Part shown: positions 23,346-31,668 of the stretch, one piece after another
Layout of the letters: each line of letters begins with the position of its first letter
Position numbering within the stretch: the first letter of the stretch is position 1
IMG/VR virus record: IMGVR_UViG_3300031715_000002
Span: 32,200 to 96,199 of that record
Source: a virus
Length of the DNA: 64,000 nucleotides
Strand: one strand, 5' to 3'
Translations under genes and position numbers: made by a program
Notes under the pieces: generated by a model
Seen by the model: the letters and a program-made list of their open reading frames with translations, nothing else
What the model was told of the DNA's origin: nothing
Databases searched by the model: none

Positions 23346-23496
23346 ACCCGTCCTCCGGGTCATCCCACGGTGCGCAGCCAAAAGCAAAGAACAGTCCGCA
23401 CTTTCGACACCGATTGCCGTAGTACTCCTCAATGAAGAAGCACTCGCCACCTTTGGCGCAATCTACGCCGCTATTACCTTCCGTGAGGGCACTCAT
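23320..23496 (-). CDS. Small zinc-ribbon-like protein
   Basis: A 58-residue gene starting in a TGATG overlap. The protein (MSALTEGNSGVDC...) has cysteines at CAKGGEC and CRKCG plus later single cysteines, and is acidic at the C-terminus. A zinc-binding fold is likely; role unknown. Confidence 0.5.
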   Translation of the reverse strand: MSALTEGNSGVDCAKGGECFFIEEYYGNRCRKCGLFFAFGCAPWDDPEDGYECDDSTD

Positions 23497-23732
23497 CACA
23501 ATGGCCTTTTGCGATGTGTCGCGCCAGCAAACATCCCCAAATCTGCCAACCTCACAGATGCAGCAAGCATTGGGACCTGAAACGCCTTGCAGAATGCCTT
23601 GAGAAAATCATCATCCACAAGGCTTACGCCTTCTGGGTAATGCTTTCTAATCCATTCAAGCACCAGTCTCTCAGGCATCAGTAAGCACATGGCGAACAGG
23701 TTAGCTTCGCGGTCTTGCTCTACGGTGCTCAT
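23496..23732 (-). CDS. ImmA/IrrE-like protein, C-terminal part only
   Basis: From ATG 23732 the 78-residue product reads EQDREANLFAMCLLMPERLV and ends with FQVPMLAASVRLADLGM, which is the second half of ImmA/IrrE (DUF955) metallopeptidases. The catalytic HExxH that should come before it is absent here. Short proteins of this kind occur in other phages, so it may be a working non-catalytic relative rather than a break. ImmA proteins cleave Xre-family repressors; an Xre-type gene exists at 59.5 kb. Confidence 0.65.
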   Translation of the reverse strand: MSTVEQDREANLFAMCLLMPERLVLEWIRKHYPEGVSLVDDDFLKAFCKAFQVPMLAASVRLADLGMFAGATHRKRPL

Positions 23733-24448
23733 ACCTGCACACACACTAAAGGCTGATTCTCGCTACCTCCAGCCTCTAGGAATAAACACGACTCGCGTCC
23801 TTTGAGGCGCACCGGACGACCAGCCGCTTTCTCTGTTTCCACCACTGCTTTGACTTGGGCCAATTTCTCTGGAGAGCGCCATTGCAATGCCAGAATCATC
23901 GCCGCTGGAAGATCCCGCTTGGCATCATCCTCGACCATATCGACAATCTCTTTGGCGAGTTCAGTCTTGAGTAACTTCACGTCTTCATCTGGCGCTCGAC
24001 GCATCTGCTCGACGTAGACCTCAAAGGCCCGCCAGACCAAAAAAGGGACAGACTTATCTGCCATCATCGTTTTCAGTAGGCCTTCTGCGAACTGCCGGAT
24101 TTGCTTTACCGGAGCGGCCAACATAGGAGTCAGCAATTCATCAATTCGCGCCTCATGCCTGTCGGCTTCGTCTTTATCGTGTGCGATAGCCAATCCGACA
24201 AAGACACGATGCCATTTCTCGATCATCTCTGTAACATTCATGGCCTTTTTCCTCTTGCGGCTAGGCTCCTTACATGCATAGAAGCAAATACAGCCGACCT
24301 CTCTCGCCCAATGAACCGGAGACGGATAACTCCGACTAGACACATTTAGCGCGTAGATAAACTTTCCAAAATCGTAGCAACTGAGTACGAGCGTTCGCAC
24401 GCCTTCGGCAGGATCAACCACCGATGTAGGTATATGCGGACCACTCAT
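23729..24448 (-). CDS. Hypothetical protein
   Basis: A protein of 239 residues from ATG 24448, in an ATGA overlap with the upstream gene. The N-terminal 90 residues have several aromatic residues and cysteines (LSCYDFGKFIYALN, GCICFYACKEP). The rest, from an alternative start MNVTEMIEKW at 24241, is helical and ends with LKGRESCLFLEAGGSENQPLVCVQV. It could be two domains or two genes joined. No recognised family. Confidence 0.5.
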   Translation of the reverse strand: MSGPHIPTSVVDPAEGVRTLVLSCYDFGKFIYALNVSSRSYPSPVHWAREVGCICFYACKEPSRKRKKAMNVTEMIEKWHRVFVGLAIAHDKDEADRHEARIDELLTPMLAAPVKQIRQFAEGLLKTMMADKSVPFLVWRAFEVYVEQMRRAPDEDVKLLKTELAKEIVDMVEDDAKRDLPAAMILALQWRSPEKLAQVKAVVETEKAAGRPVRLKGRESCLFLEAGGSENQPLVCVQV

Positions 24449-24699
24449 TTCGCTCTCCCCTTCCACCTCGGAGTGGCCGCCGCCAACCACAACAGACCAG
24501 CGAGACGCTTCTGCCACTCTACTAAGGATTTGTCAGCCCAGTCTGCCGTATTCTGAATAGCACTCTCTACCGTATCGCCACATGAAGGAAAGGCAACGAG
24601 AAATACACGCTCCCAGAAATCGCGCTCCATTCCCCTCATAGTATCCGCAGCGCGAAGTGTCAATAGCGTTTCCTCAAAATTCATTTCGTTACTCTCCAT
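24445..24699 (-). CDS. Hypothetical helical protein
   Basis: A protein of 84 residues from ATG 24699, which lies in a TAATG overlap with the AAA ATPase gene. It is helical and tryptophan-containing (RGMERDFWERVFLVAFPS, WADKSLVEWQKRLAGLLWLAAA). It may partner the ATPase. Function not recognised. Confidence 0.55.
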   Translation of the reverse strand: MESNEMNFEETLLTLRAADTMRGMERDFWERVFLVAFPSCGDTVESAIQNTADWADKSLVEWQKRLAGLLWLAAATPRWKGRAK

Positions 24700-26090
24700 T
24701 ACAAATTGACGATATGGAAATCGGAATCCGAGAGTCGCGAGATAAACCACTGCAACCCGGTTTGCTTCGCAGCGGCAACGAAGCTATCAAAGTGCGCCGT
24801 GTCCAAGCATTCCAGCCCGTCTGCGCACACGATGCCTAAATCTTTCGCGCGCATCGCGCCGATCTTAACCCAGAACTGCGTGCGCCGCTGCGTGTTGATT
24901 TCCGAGAGCGGTACGCCGTTGAGGTAGGGCACGCCGGCCTCGACCTTCAGCCCTGGTATCGGCAGATTCTTCATCAGGTCTTCGCGGATGGCGTCCACAT
25001 GAGCTATTGCCGCTGTCATGAGCGTAGATTTCTTTTCGAGCAAGTCTGCCACGCGCTCAGCCTCTTCAGCTATCTTGACGGTTTGTGCGGCCCGCTGTTG
25101 GCCCTCGGCGTTCTTACGCGCTTCAGCCTGTTCAGTTATCAACCGCTCGCGCTCCGGTCGCGTGTCGTCTTCCAGTTGCTTCAGCGCCGCCTGATGTTCG
25201 GCCATCAGGGTATCGACCGCAGATTGCGCCAGCGCCTTAGCAGCATCGGTACGCTTTGTGCGCTCCGCTTCCAGCAGCCTGATCTGCGCGTCTATCTCTT
25301 TGTCGATGGTTTCCTTTTCAGCGCGTAGCAACTCGGAGATATTCATCCGCGCTCCAGCCGTGTGCTTCTCGGCCGCAATGCGCGTCTCGGTTTGCTTGCT
25401 GGCAAGCGCTTGGATTTCCTCTTGGATGGCTTGTGCCTTTGCGCCCCAATCGACGCCATTCTGGGCTTCTGGGCCGATGGACTCACGCAACTGCTGTCCG
25501 TTAATCTTCTTGCTCTTGGCCTCCCGGTTCACATCCGTCCGGAGATCGTAGACGGTATTCGCAACCAACTTGAGAGCGTCAAGCGCCGGCAATTTCTCAG
25601 CCTTCTTGAGCGCGGCATTGACCTCCGGCGATGCCACATCGGCTACTGCGGCAATGAGCTTCGCCTTATCCAGCGTGAGCGGGATAGTTTCCAAGATAAT
25701 CTCAGCCTGCCGCTCCTCACTGGCATTCATCGCCTGCCCAATTGGGTCGATGGAAACCGAATCAAGTATGGATTCCAGAAACGTAGCGGGCGCCCCGAGC
25801 CTACCGGCTGAACTGCTCTTGATGCTGATGGCCTTTGCTTTCCCAGGCTCGAACGACCTGCGAATCTCCCAAGTCTCGCCCTCGTCTTCGATGACGGCGC
25901 GAATCTCGCCGCTAGTAGCGCCAGCGCGGAGCATACGCGGTTGCGCCTTGCCGAAAAGGCCAACAACCAACTGGATTAGGCTTGTCTTATTCGATCCATT
26001 TTTGCCAAGAGCCGCGACACACTCCCCGCATTCGAGAGAGAACGTCTCGAAGCCTTTTATGTTGCTGGCGGCGAGTGATTTAATCCTCAT
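24699..26090 (-). CDS. RecF/SMC-type AAA ATPase
   Basis: A protein of 463 residues from ATG 26090. MRIKSLAASNIKGFETFSLECG then GKNGSNKTSL (Walker A, about 29-38) is the start of RecF/SbcC-type ATPases. A long coiled coil follows (about 220-380, many E, K, A, Q heptads), and the C-terminal part has LGIVCADGLECLD and a VNL end in place of a standard Walker B. It lies in a recombination operon with a YqaJ exonuclease and a probable annealing protein. It likely handles DNA ends or recombination intermediates. Confidence 0.8.
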   Translation of the reverse strand: MRIKSLAASNIKGFETFSLECGECVAALGKNGSNKTSLIQLVVGLFGKAQPRMLRAGATSGEIRAVIEDEGETWEIRRSFEPGKAKAISIKSSSAGRLGAPATFLESILDSVSIDPIGQAMNASEERQAEIILETIPLTLDKAKLIAAVADVASPEVNAALKKAEKLPALDALKLVANTVYDLRTDVNREAKSKKINGQQLRESIGPEAQNGVDWGAKAQAIQEEIQALASKQTETRIAAEKHTAGARMNISELLRAEKETIDKEIDAQIRLLEAERTKRTDAAKALAQSAVDTLMAEHQAALKQLEDDTRPERERLITEQAEARKNAEGQQRAAQTVKIAEEAERVADLLEKKSTLMTAAIAHVDAIREDLMKNLPIPGLKVEAGVPYLNGVPLSEINTQRRTQFWVKIGAMRAKDLGIVCADGLECLDTAHFDSFVAAAKQTGLQWFISRLSDSDFHIVNL

Positions 26091-26344
26091 GGCTTTCCTC
26101 CAGATGGAGCGCATCCAGGTCGTGGCCCAGTGTCTTCAATGACAGCCTTGAGCGTCCCGAGTACGGCGTTGCACCAAACGATACTGGCAGTGGCTTCCTC
26201 ATAGGCATGGCGACCCTTGACCGCATCCTCCATCACCTCTGAGCCAGTCCATGCAATGTAGTGAGTCTGAAGGCTGGCCATCAGTTCGTCCTTCAACGCC
26301 TGCTGTTTGGCGATGGCTTCGCGGATTTGGGATTCAGTTAGCAT
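26087..26344 (-). CDS. Hypothetical protein
   Basis: A protein of 85 residues from ATG 26344 (LTESQIREAIAKQQALKDELM...), overlapping the ATPase gene by ATGA. It is an all-helical protein with one tryptophan pair and a proline-rich C-terminus. No family recognised. Confidence 0.55.
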   Translation of the reverse strand: MLTESQIREAIAKQQALKDELMASLQTHYIAWTGSEVMEDAVKGRHAYEEATASIVWCNAVLGTLKAVIEDTGPRPGCAPSGGKP

Positions 26345-26358
26345 TAGTTTAACCACGG

Positions 26359-26838
26359 CTATTTAACAAACACTTGCTGCGGCACTGCCTCCGCAACGCG
26401 CTTCTGCTTCGCTCTCAGTTTGGCGGCCATCTTATAAGCTCGCCCTCCGATGTTGTTCATGGATGACCGCCCCTCATCTAGCCATCGGTCGCGCCACTGT
26501 TCTCGCTTGGCTGGATCGTCAATCAATTCCAGGCCAGCCTTGTACGTGCTGCGGTCCTGCTGATACCCAATCAGGCAGGACTCGAAGCATTTCGCCAACT
26601 CAGCCGATTTCTCTTCGGTGACGCGGGTTATCAGGGCATCCAGCGTGCAACCGAAGTGCTCTTGGCAGTATTCCTCGTGGCCTCCTAAAAGAAACAGAGG
26701 TATCTCGATTGCCCCACCATCAATCGGCTTAAAGCCGTACTGGCCACTTCCGAGAAACAGGCAGGCCACTAGCGCCACGTCAAGTGATGGAGCCTCAATG
26801 GTGTATGGATCGCTTGGGTTAATGATTTCGTAGAGCAT
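26359..26838 (-). CDS. Conserved phage protein of unknown function
   Basis: A 159-residue protein: MLYEIINPSDPYTIEAPSLDVALVACLFLG, then ALKGYQQDR-type helices and REQWRDRWLDEGRSSMNNIGGRAYKMA. The start pattern with ADYEAA or PSLDVA recurs in unnamed phage proteins of recombination operons. It ends just before a short intergenic space. Role unknown. Confidence 0.6.
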   Translation of the reverse strand: MLYEIINPSDPYTIEAPSLDVALVACLFLGSGQYGFKPIDGGAIEIPLFLLGGHEEYCQEHFGCTLDALITRVTEEKSAELAKCFESCLIGYQQDRSTYKAGLELIDDPAKREQWRDRWLDEGRSSMNNIGGRAYKMAAKLRAKQKRVAEAVPQQVFVK

Positions 26839-26846
26839 GGATTTTG

Positions 26847-27062
26847 CTATCTTCCGTCCCCGTACCCGGACCCGTACCCGTACCCGTACCCGTACCCGGA
26901 CCCGGACCCGGACCCGGACCCGTCCCCGGACCCGTCCCCGGACCCGTCCCCGTACCCGGACCCGGACCCGGACCCGTCCCCGTACCCGGACCCGGACCCG
27001 TACCCGGCCCCGGACCCGGACCCGGACCCGTACCCGGACCCTATTTGAAGTTGCGTAGGCAT
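26847..27062 (-). CDS. Glycine dipeptide-repeat protein
   Basis: A 71-residue product starting at ATG 27062 inside the end of the DUF6948-like gene, with AGGAG about 12 bases upstream. After MPTQLQI it is entirely a run of about 31 Gly-X dipeptides where X is Ser, Tyr, Asp or once Ala. The DNA is a 6-base tandem repeat. Such a chain would be disordered, sticky and possibly phase-separating. It is co-directional with all neighbours, but it could also be a non-coding repeat that happens to be open; both other strands' frames are open too. Confidence 0.45.
   Translation of the reverse strand: MPTQLQIGSGYGSGSGSGAGYGSGSGYGDGSGSGSGYGDGSGDGSGDGSGSGSGSGYGYGYGYGSGYGDGR
26854..27039. repeat. Hexanucleotide tandem repeat, 31 units
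   Basis: Thirty-one successive 6-base units of the form CCGnnC on the plus strand (CCGGAC, CCGTAC, CCGTCC, once CCGGCC), with no insertion out of register over 186 bases. Because the unit is six bases, length changes would keep the reading frame. Unit order is irregular, so this array has both expanded and mutated. Confidence 0.95.
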
Positions 27063-27391
27063 TTCTCAGACTCCTTCGAGCAAGGGATTATCTCGATCCT
27101 GCCTTGCACGAAATTTTCGGGCGCTTCAACCGACACCTTGCCGCCAGAGATACCAGATACGGCGATCTCAGTACAAGATAATGCCCCCTGCCAACTCCAG
27201 ATACGCCGTGTTTCCTTCAGTGTTACTTCTCCACCGTTTACTGCTGTGACGATGCCCACATGCACGCCAGCCGAGCAGCACCGCACGACACAGTATTTGC
27301 CGATAGCAGCGTGGTTACCGTTTTGCGCTGGCTGGCTGAAAAGCTTTGCCAATTCGCGCGCTTGTCCGATAGTCAGTTCGTCTATGTTCAT
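27041..27391 (-). CDS. DUF6948-like conserved phage protein
   Basis: A 116-residue protein. ELTIGQARELAKLF (about 5-18), then KYCVVRCCSAGVHVGIVTAVNGGEVTLKET is the typical start and beta core of a phage family often named DUF6948, with the later AVSGISGGKVSVEAPENFVQG. These sit in recombination and replication operons. No reaction is known. Family naming is from memory. Confidence 0.6.
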   Translation of the reverse strand: MNIDELTIGQARELAKLFSQPAQNGNHAAIGKYCVVRCCSAGVHVGIVTAVNGGEVTLKETRRIWSWQGALSCTEIAVSGISGGKVSVEAPENFVQGRIEIIPCSKESEKCLRNFK

Positions 27392-27400
27392 AGGAATCCT

Positions 27401-28780
27401 TTACTCAAAACTCAGCGCATCCGTATGTCGCTCGCGTTTGCCTTTCTTGGTTTCGGCCTTGGGTGGCTCGCCTGCAGGACCAGTTAGGCCAATCGACCCC
27501 ATGGTCTGCCACTTCGGGAACTCACCCGGCTCCTCGATGACGCGGTATAGCACACCCTCGTAGATGCACTCGGTACCCAGTTTCAGGTCATCCGGAGCGG
27601 GCATCTCGCCTTTGGCGTATGTGATGATCGGCGGTTTGCCAGATGCCGTTTCCTGGGGTTTCTGGGACGTTTGCTGGCCTGTTGGCTCCGGGGTGGCAGT
27701 AGAAGGCTTGGGTGCCTCCTGGGCAGGCTCAGCGGGCTTGGGAGTGGCGTCGGCGGCGGGCTGCGGAGCGCTGCCGGCCGGTTCCGTTTTCATGCGCACG
27801 GTATCGTCCTGCTGCTTTTTCTTTTGCGCTTCGATCTTTTCCAAGATAGCCAGTTTGGCGGCGGTGGGCTTCTCACCTTCCTCTGGCTGTTCGTTCAGCG
27901 CCATCACGTCTTTCCACGTGGCTACGCCTTCGCAGATGGCCATGTAGATGCCGCGGAGGTTCACGTACTCGCCGGGCGTGCTGGCGGACACCGGATGCCC
28001 TAAGTATCGCTCAATCATGGACGGCAGGATGCCCTTGTCCGCGAAGGCGTCAAGAATCTTTTTCTTGGTGCCCTCCGGGTCGCTCATCGCAGAATTGGCA
28101 AGCGTATCCCAGATCTTACGCTTCCACTCCTGTTTGTAGTGCGGCGGGAGCAACTTTTCGGCCAGCGTGCGGATGGCCTTGCTCACCGATGCTGCTTCCG
28201 ATTGGGAAACTTCGGCGTCCGTCGCCTGAATGATGTACACGGTATCGCCGTAGCTGTTCTCGCGTGTGGCAAGCGGCGTTTGGCCCTGTTTGATTTTCCG
28301 GCGCTCAACGGTTTTCGGAGTCGTGATGACCCGCCAATAGGCGTTATTGCTTTCGATATCCCAGACACCGACACGTGTTACGCGCTTTTGTTCGTCTTCT
28401 GCCAGCACAATGGTTTGCACGTCGATGTTGCCAGCCTCATAAATGACGGCCTCTAGGAATCTGATAGAGAATCCGGTGGGCCACTCTTCGGGAGCCTTCA
28501 GCAACCGCTCGCGTTTGTCTAAGTCGGCCCAACCTTCTGGCGCGCGGCTGATTGGCTTGACGTAGAGTGCTTCTGCGCAGAACTCGCTATCGCGGCAGAG
28601 CTTCATCATGTTCTGCCGCACGTCGTCCCATGAACGCCGGTTGCGGATGGCGACCATGATTCTGGCCTCGACCATGGCGCGCTCTTGCGCCGCCAGCGCG
28701 ACGGCTACTGGGTCTTGGTTCCTCGCCACTGCGTAATCATCGCGGCGGACGATATCGGTTGATTCTCGTAAAGGTGTCAT
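27401..28780 (-). CDS. Probable single-strand annealing/recombination protein
   Basis: A 459-residue protein. The region about 85-260 (FSIRFLEAVIYEAGNIDVQT, RVGVWDIESNNAYWRVIT, TVERRKIKQGQ, YIIQATDAEVSQSEAASVSKAIR) is a conserved block of a large phage family that occurs beside YqaJ exonucleases, where a RecT- or Sak-type annealase is expected. A proline- and alanine-rich linker (about 345-400) leads to a short C-terminal beta module. It would pair complementary strands made by the exonuclease. Assignment is by context and pattern. Confidence 0.6.
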   Translation of the reverse strand: MTPLRESTDIVRRDDYAVARNQDPVAVALAAQERAMVEARIMVAIRNRRSWDDVRQNMMKLCRDSEFCAEALYVKPISRAPEGWADLDKRERLLKAPEEWPTGFSIRFLEAVIYEAGNIDVQTIVLAEDEQKRVTRVGVWDIESNNAYWRVITTPKTVERRKIKQGQTPLATRENSYGDTVYIIQATDAEVSQSEAASVSKAIRTLAEKLLPPHYKQEWKRKIWDTLANSAMSDPEGTKKKILDAFADKGILPSMIERYLGHPVSASTPGEYVNLRGIYMAICEGVATWKDVMALNEQPEEGEKPTAAKLAILEKIEAQKKKQQDDTVRMKTEPAGSAPQPAADATPKPAEPAQEAPKPSTATPEPTGQQTSQKPQETASGKPPIITYAKGEMPAPDDLKLGTECIYEGVLYRVIEEPGEFPKWQTMGSIGLTGPAGEPPKAETKKGKRERHTDALSFE

Positions 28781-28789
28781 CTCTTCTCC

Positions 28790-29836
28790 CTACTTCCAGT
28801 TTCTTGGGCACAGCAACTTGCGCGCGCCATGCTTTGTAACTATCTGGCTTTGTGCCGCCAGTTGCTCGAACGTTTGCGCCCACCAGTCGGGATACGTTTG
28901 GTCCGCTACTAGCGCGTATCGCTTCAGTAGCTCAACCCGCCACCCCAACTCCCGCGCTACCTTTTCCCAGTCCACCCCAACGCTATCCGCATCCTTGCGC
29001 CACGTCACCTTGCCCAGGCTGCTATTCAGGCCGTCCGCATCGCCAATCAACTGCTTGACTTCATTGCTGAGCGATTCTTTCTCCTGTTCGGCGCGGTTGA
29101 ACTCGTCGCGCGCCAACTTCAGGCGCATCAGTAGCGCCTCTTCCTCTCCCGTGGCCTGCCGTAGCACTTCCACGTTGCGCGGGAATCGCTGCCTGAGATA
29201 TTCCTTGGCCGTCTCCGTACAGCCGATGGGCGGCGCTACGCGCGCCAGCACGTGCTCACGCCAGAACTTTTCGCACTCTTCCAGCAGCACCGCTTCCAAA
29301 TCGGCATCGAAGTGGATGCGGTAAATACGAAGATCATCAAGCCCGCAGATTGCCGCGGCATCGGACCATGGCAGGCCGGTTGTGGAACAAGCCCACTGCA
29401 ACTGAAGGCTCACACGGTCGGGTACCTTATCGGAGCCAGTCTCGCCCCATTCATAGGCCTGGTCCCAAGACACCGTTTTCGCATCAACCATCCCGAGCGC
29501 TTGGATTCCAGCGGCAGGCACATAAATCGGCGTGGCAGAAGACGCTTCGCTACTGATTACGAAAGCATCGGGGCTTACTACCTGCCATTCTCGGTCGGGA
29601 TGCCGGATGGTTTCATCGAACCAATAGCATTTACACCTACGCTCATCGCCGTACCACGCGACTACGCCACGTTCCAGGTATTTTCCGCGGCGCATTCTGG
29701 CGTTTGGCGGTTGCCGCTTTACTAGCCCCAGCTTATCGGCGTAAACTGAGAACCTGTCGCGGCGCGTATCTAGGCCAACGACGGCACACACATCACTGCC
29801 ACCAATTCCACGTGCGCGTATGCGATTGTCAATCAT
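28790..29836 (-). CDS. YqaJ-type viral recombinase exonuclease
   Basis: A 348-residue protein: IGGSDVCAVVGLD (about 11-23), a GKYLERGVVAWYG helix, SPDAFV, then GMVDAKTVSWDQAYEWG with catalytic acids and VSLQLQWACSTTGLPWSDAAA. This is the lambda-exonuclease-like YqaJ fold (PD-(D/E)xK). It would resect double-strand ends 5' to 3' to feed the annealing protein. The C-terminal third is a coiled coil plus small domain, common in this family. Confidence 0.9.
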   Translation of the reverse strand: MIDNRIRARGIGGSDVCAVVGLDTRRDRFSVYADKLGLVKRQPPNARMRRGKYLERGVVAWYGDERRCKCYWFDETIRHPDREWQVVSPDAFVISSEASSATPIYVPAAGIQALGMVDAKTVSWDQAYEWGETGSDKVPDRVSLQLQWACSTTGLPWSDAAAICGLDDLRIYRIHFDADLEAVLLEECEKFWREHVLARVAPPIGCTETAKEYLRQRFPRNVEVLRQATGEEEALLMRLKLARDEFNRAEQEKESLSNEVKQLIGDADGLNSSLGKVTWRKDADSVGVDWEKVARELGWRVELLKRYALVADQTYPDWWAQTFEQLAAQSQIVTKHGARKLLCPRNWK

Positions 29837-30069
29837 TTACTCCTCTTCCGCCTAACTGCCTGCCAACCGCTTCGCCACTCGAAACTTTCAGCGCTCGCAA
29901 GCGGATAAGGATTATCGAGCAATCGCCTTCCATCACGATTCGCTCGCATACCTGCTCTCTCTGCCTTTAGCAAGGCTCGCTCATGCGCTTGCTCGGCCTC
30001 CACTTGCTCATCCACCATAGCGATTACGCTGGCCCAGTCCACGCGCTCAAGAGATGAGGGGAAGCTCAT
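29833..30069 (-). CDS. Small Rmf/CrpP-like protein
   Basis: A protein of 78 residues from ATG 30069. The C-terminal half GMRANRDGRRLLDNPYPLASAESFEWRSGWQAVRRKR follows the pattern of ribosome modulation factor and CrpP-type domains (AxxxGxxAxxxG, NPY, WxxGW). Such domains bind ribosomes in host hibernation factors, or carry small enzymatic roles in the CrpP group. Similarity is short; the N-terminal half is a plain helix. Overlaps both neighbours by four bases. Confidence 0.5.
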   Translation of the reverse strand: MSFPSSLERVDWASVIAMVDEQVEAEQAHERALLKAERAGMRANRDGRRLLDNPYPLASAESFEWRSGWQAVRRKRSK

Positions 30070-30629
30070 TGCCTCAACCTCCACGCCAGTTTTGCCGCCA
30101 GCCGCGCATCGGCCAGTGCATCGTGCGCGCCATCAACCGGAATCCCCAGAAATTCGCATACCGTGGTTAGCTTTAGGTTGTTCGGCTTGTCTGCGCGGTC
30201 GAAGTACTTCCAGGCGGCCAATTGCAGGCAGTCCAACACGTGGTAGCTGCACGGAAAGAACTGATCACCGTACAACCGTCGTAGCCTCGGAAAATCGAAC
30301 GTCAGCGCATTGTAGCCAGCCAACCGCGCCATGCTGTACGGATTCCCCGTTCGCTTCGAGATCATCTCAATCGACCGGTATGGCTCCATCCACTTCGAGA
30401 ACTTGCGCACGGCATCCGCTGGCGGGATGGCTTCAGCCTTCCAGACTTCGCGGTCGTAGCCGTTCATCTTCAGCGCTTCGGGATCGGCATCGACTTCGTT
30501 GAATTGCAACTTGGCCTCAAACTGCGAGACTTCCGTGCCTGAATCGTCAACGGCAATTGCCGCCAACTGGATGTCCGGTTGCGTGTCAAGCAAGCCGCCG
30601 GTTTCGAGGTCGAAGAAAATGGTGAACAT
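30066..30629 (-). CDS. DnaQ-like 3'-5' exonuclease
   Basis: A protein of 187 residues from ATG 30629 (MFTIFFDLETGG). The DEDDh motifs are clear: FDLETGG (motif I), YNALTFDFPRL (motif II) and DGAHDALADARLAA (motif III with His). Length and order fit proofreading or RNase T-type exonucleases. It probably helps phage DNA replication or recombination. A longer frame to 30713 adds a poor lead. Confidence 0.85.
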   Translation of the reverse strand: MFTIFFDLETGGLLDTQPDIQLAAIAVDDSGTEVSQFEAKLQFNEVDADPEALKMNGYDREVWKAEAIPPADAVRKFSKWMEPYRSIEMISKRTGNPYSMARLAGYNALTFDFPRLRRLYGDQFFPCSYHVLDCLQLAAWKYFDRADKPNNLKLTTVCEFLGIPVDGAHDALADARLAAKLAWRLRQ

Positions 30630-30723
30630 GTTTATCCAGCCAGAAGCACAGCCAAAAGTCTGGGCTTTCCGGATTTCGTTGTGTCGCTTCGTACATTGTT
30701 CGCTCTCATTCATTTAGTTCTCT

Positions 30724-31668
30724 CTACGGATTTTGCTGTGGCGGAACACACTCAAATCCGGTGTTCATACTGATCTGTTCCGGCTCCGCTACGAGTTCGC
30801 ATAGCGGCAAGACCGACTGCGATAACCGCTTGGCAGCGATCTCGCAATACTTCTCTTCAATCTCGATTCCGATGGCCCTTCGGTAGCACTGCTTTGCGGC
30901 CAGCAATGTGGTTCCGCTGCCCATGAAGGGGTCCAAGATCACGCCATCCGGCGCATGGCGCATGAGGGATGCCAACAAGGGCAACGGCTTACGGTGCGGG
31001 TGCTGGTTACGCCCCACGCATCCGTTACCCGTCCTAAATCGGAGGATCGAAAAGGAGCCATCATCTACCCGACGCCAGCCAGCCCCCCGCACGAAGATCG
31101 GCTCGTGGTTATAACGCCACGGCCCCCCGTTTAGGCCACCTTCAGCCTTATCCCAAACCAGCCTGTAATCCCAATCGCCCGGAGGCTCTGGTAGCCGTGG
31201 GGTTGAGAAGATCAGCATTGGCTTGTTGGTGGCACCGATAAGCCAATCACGCACCGCACAATCCAAGTCGTTAGCGATCACATCGCCGTGTCTGCCGTAG
31301 CTTCCCGCTAACGCCTGAAGGCCGTAGGGCGGGTCAGTGATGACGCAATCCACTTTTGGCAGATACGATAGGATTTCCTTGCAATCGCCGTGATAGATCG
31401 TGATGCCGTCTTCGTTGTAGTATGGCTTCAGCATGGCATCCCGCTCCCGTTGTAAAAGTTCACGTTCCGCTCTCCAGTCCAGTTCGCCCCACAGTGCGCC
31501 GAACTTATCCGGCCCGTCGTAGGCTTCACACCACGCAATCTCCCGGTCACATCGTTCGATTGCGGCGGCGTAGCTGGTAATCGGGATTGGCTTGCCCATA
31601 GCGTTGAATCCGCTATCGGCATCAGTCTCAATTTTGGATGGCCTCGCCTGTCCAAGAAATTCCGCCAT
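30724..31668 (-). CDS. DNA N4/N6 amino-methyltransferase (intact)
   Basis: A 314-residue protein. After an 80-residue helical N-terminal extension comes LKPYYNEDGITIYHGDC, the catalytic TDPPYGLQ, and later ILDPFMGSGTTLLAAK with GIEIEEKYCEIAAKRL (SAM binding), the order of beta-class methyltransferases. It would methylate adenine or cytosine at the amino group, protecting phage DNA. The first half of the core is close to the broken copy at 8.5-9.3 kb. Its last codons run over an inverted repeat of the ISL3-end type. Coupled by TAATG to the upstream gene. Confidence 0.9.
   Translation of the reverse strand: MAEFLGQARPSKIETDADSGFNAMGKPIPITSYAAAIERCDREIAWCEAYDGPDKFGALWGELDWRAERELLQRERDAMLKPYYNEDGITIYHGDCKEILSYLPKVDCVITDPPYGLQALAGSYGRHGDVIANDLDCAVRDWLIGATNKPMLIFSTPRLPEPPGDWDYRLVWDKAEGGLNGGPWRYNHEPIFVRGAGWRRVDDGSFSILRFRTGNGCVGRNQHPHRKPLPLLASLMRHAPDGVILDPFMGSGTTLLAAKQCYRRAIGIEIEEKYCEIAAKRLSQSVLPLCELVAEPEQISMNTGFECVPPQQNP
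30727..30760. repeat. Pair of ISL3-end-like sequences at the methyltransferase 3' end
   Basis: cggattttgctgtgg (30727-30741) and acacactcaaatccg (30746-30760) are imperfect inverted partners, only a few bases apart, and each resembles one end of the ISL3 elements elsewhere in the window. It could be a scar left after loss of an element or just a transcription stem-loop at the end of the gene. Confidence 0.4.

Noticed and set aside
26837-27563. Plus-strand frames giving (Arg-Thr)n or (Pro-Val/Pro-Gly)n
   Set aside because: They come from the six-base repeat read on the other strand and run antisense through neighbouring minus-strand genes; no ribosome site.
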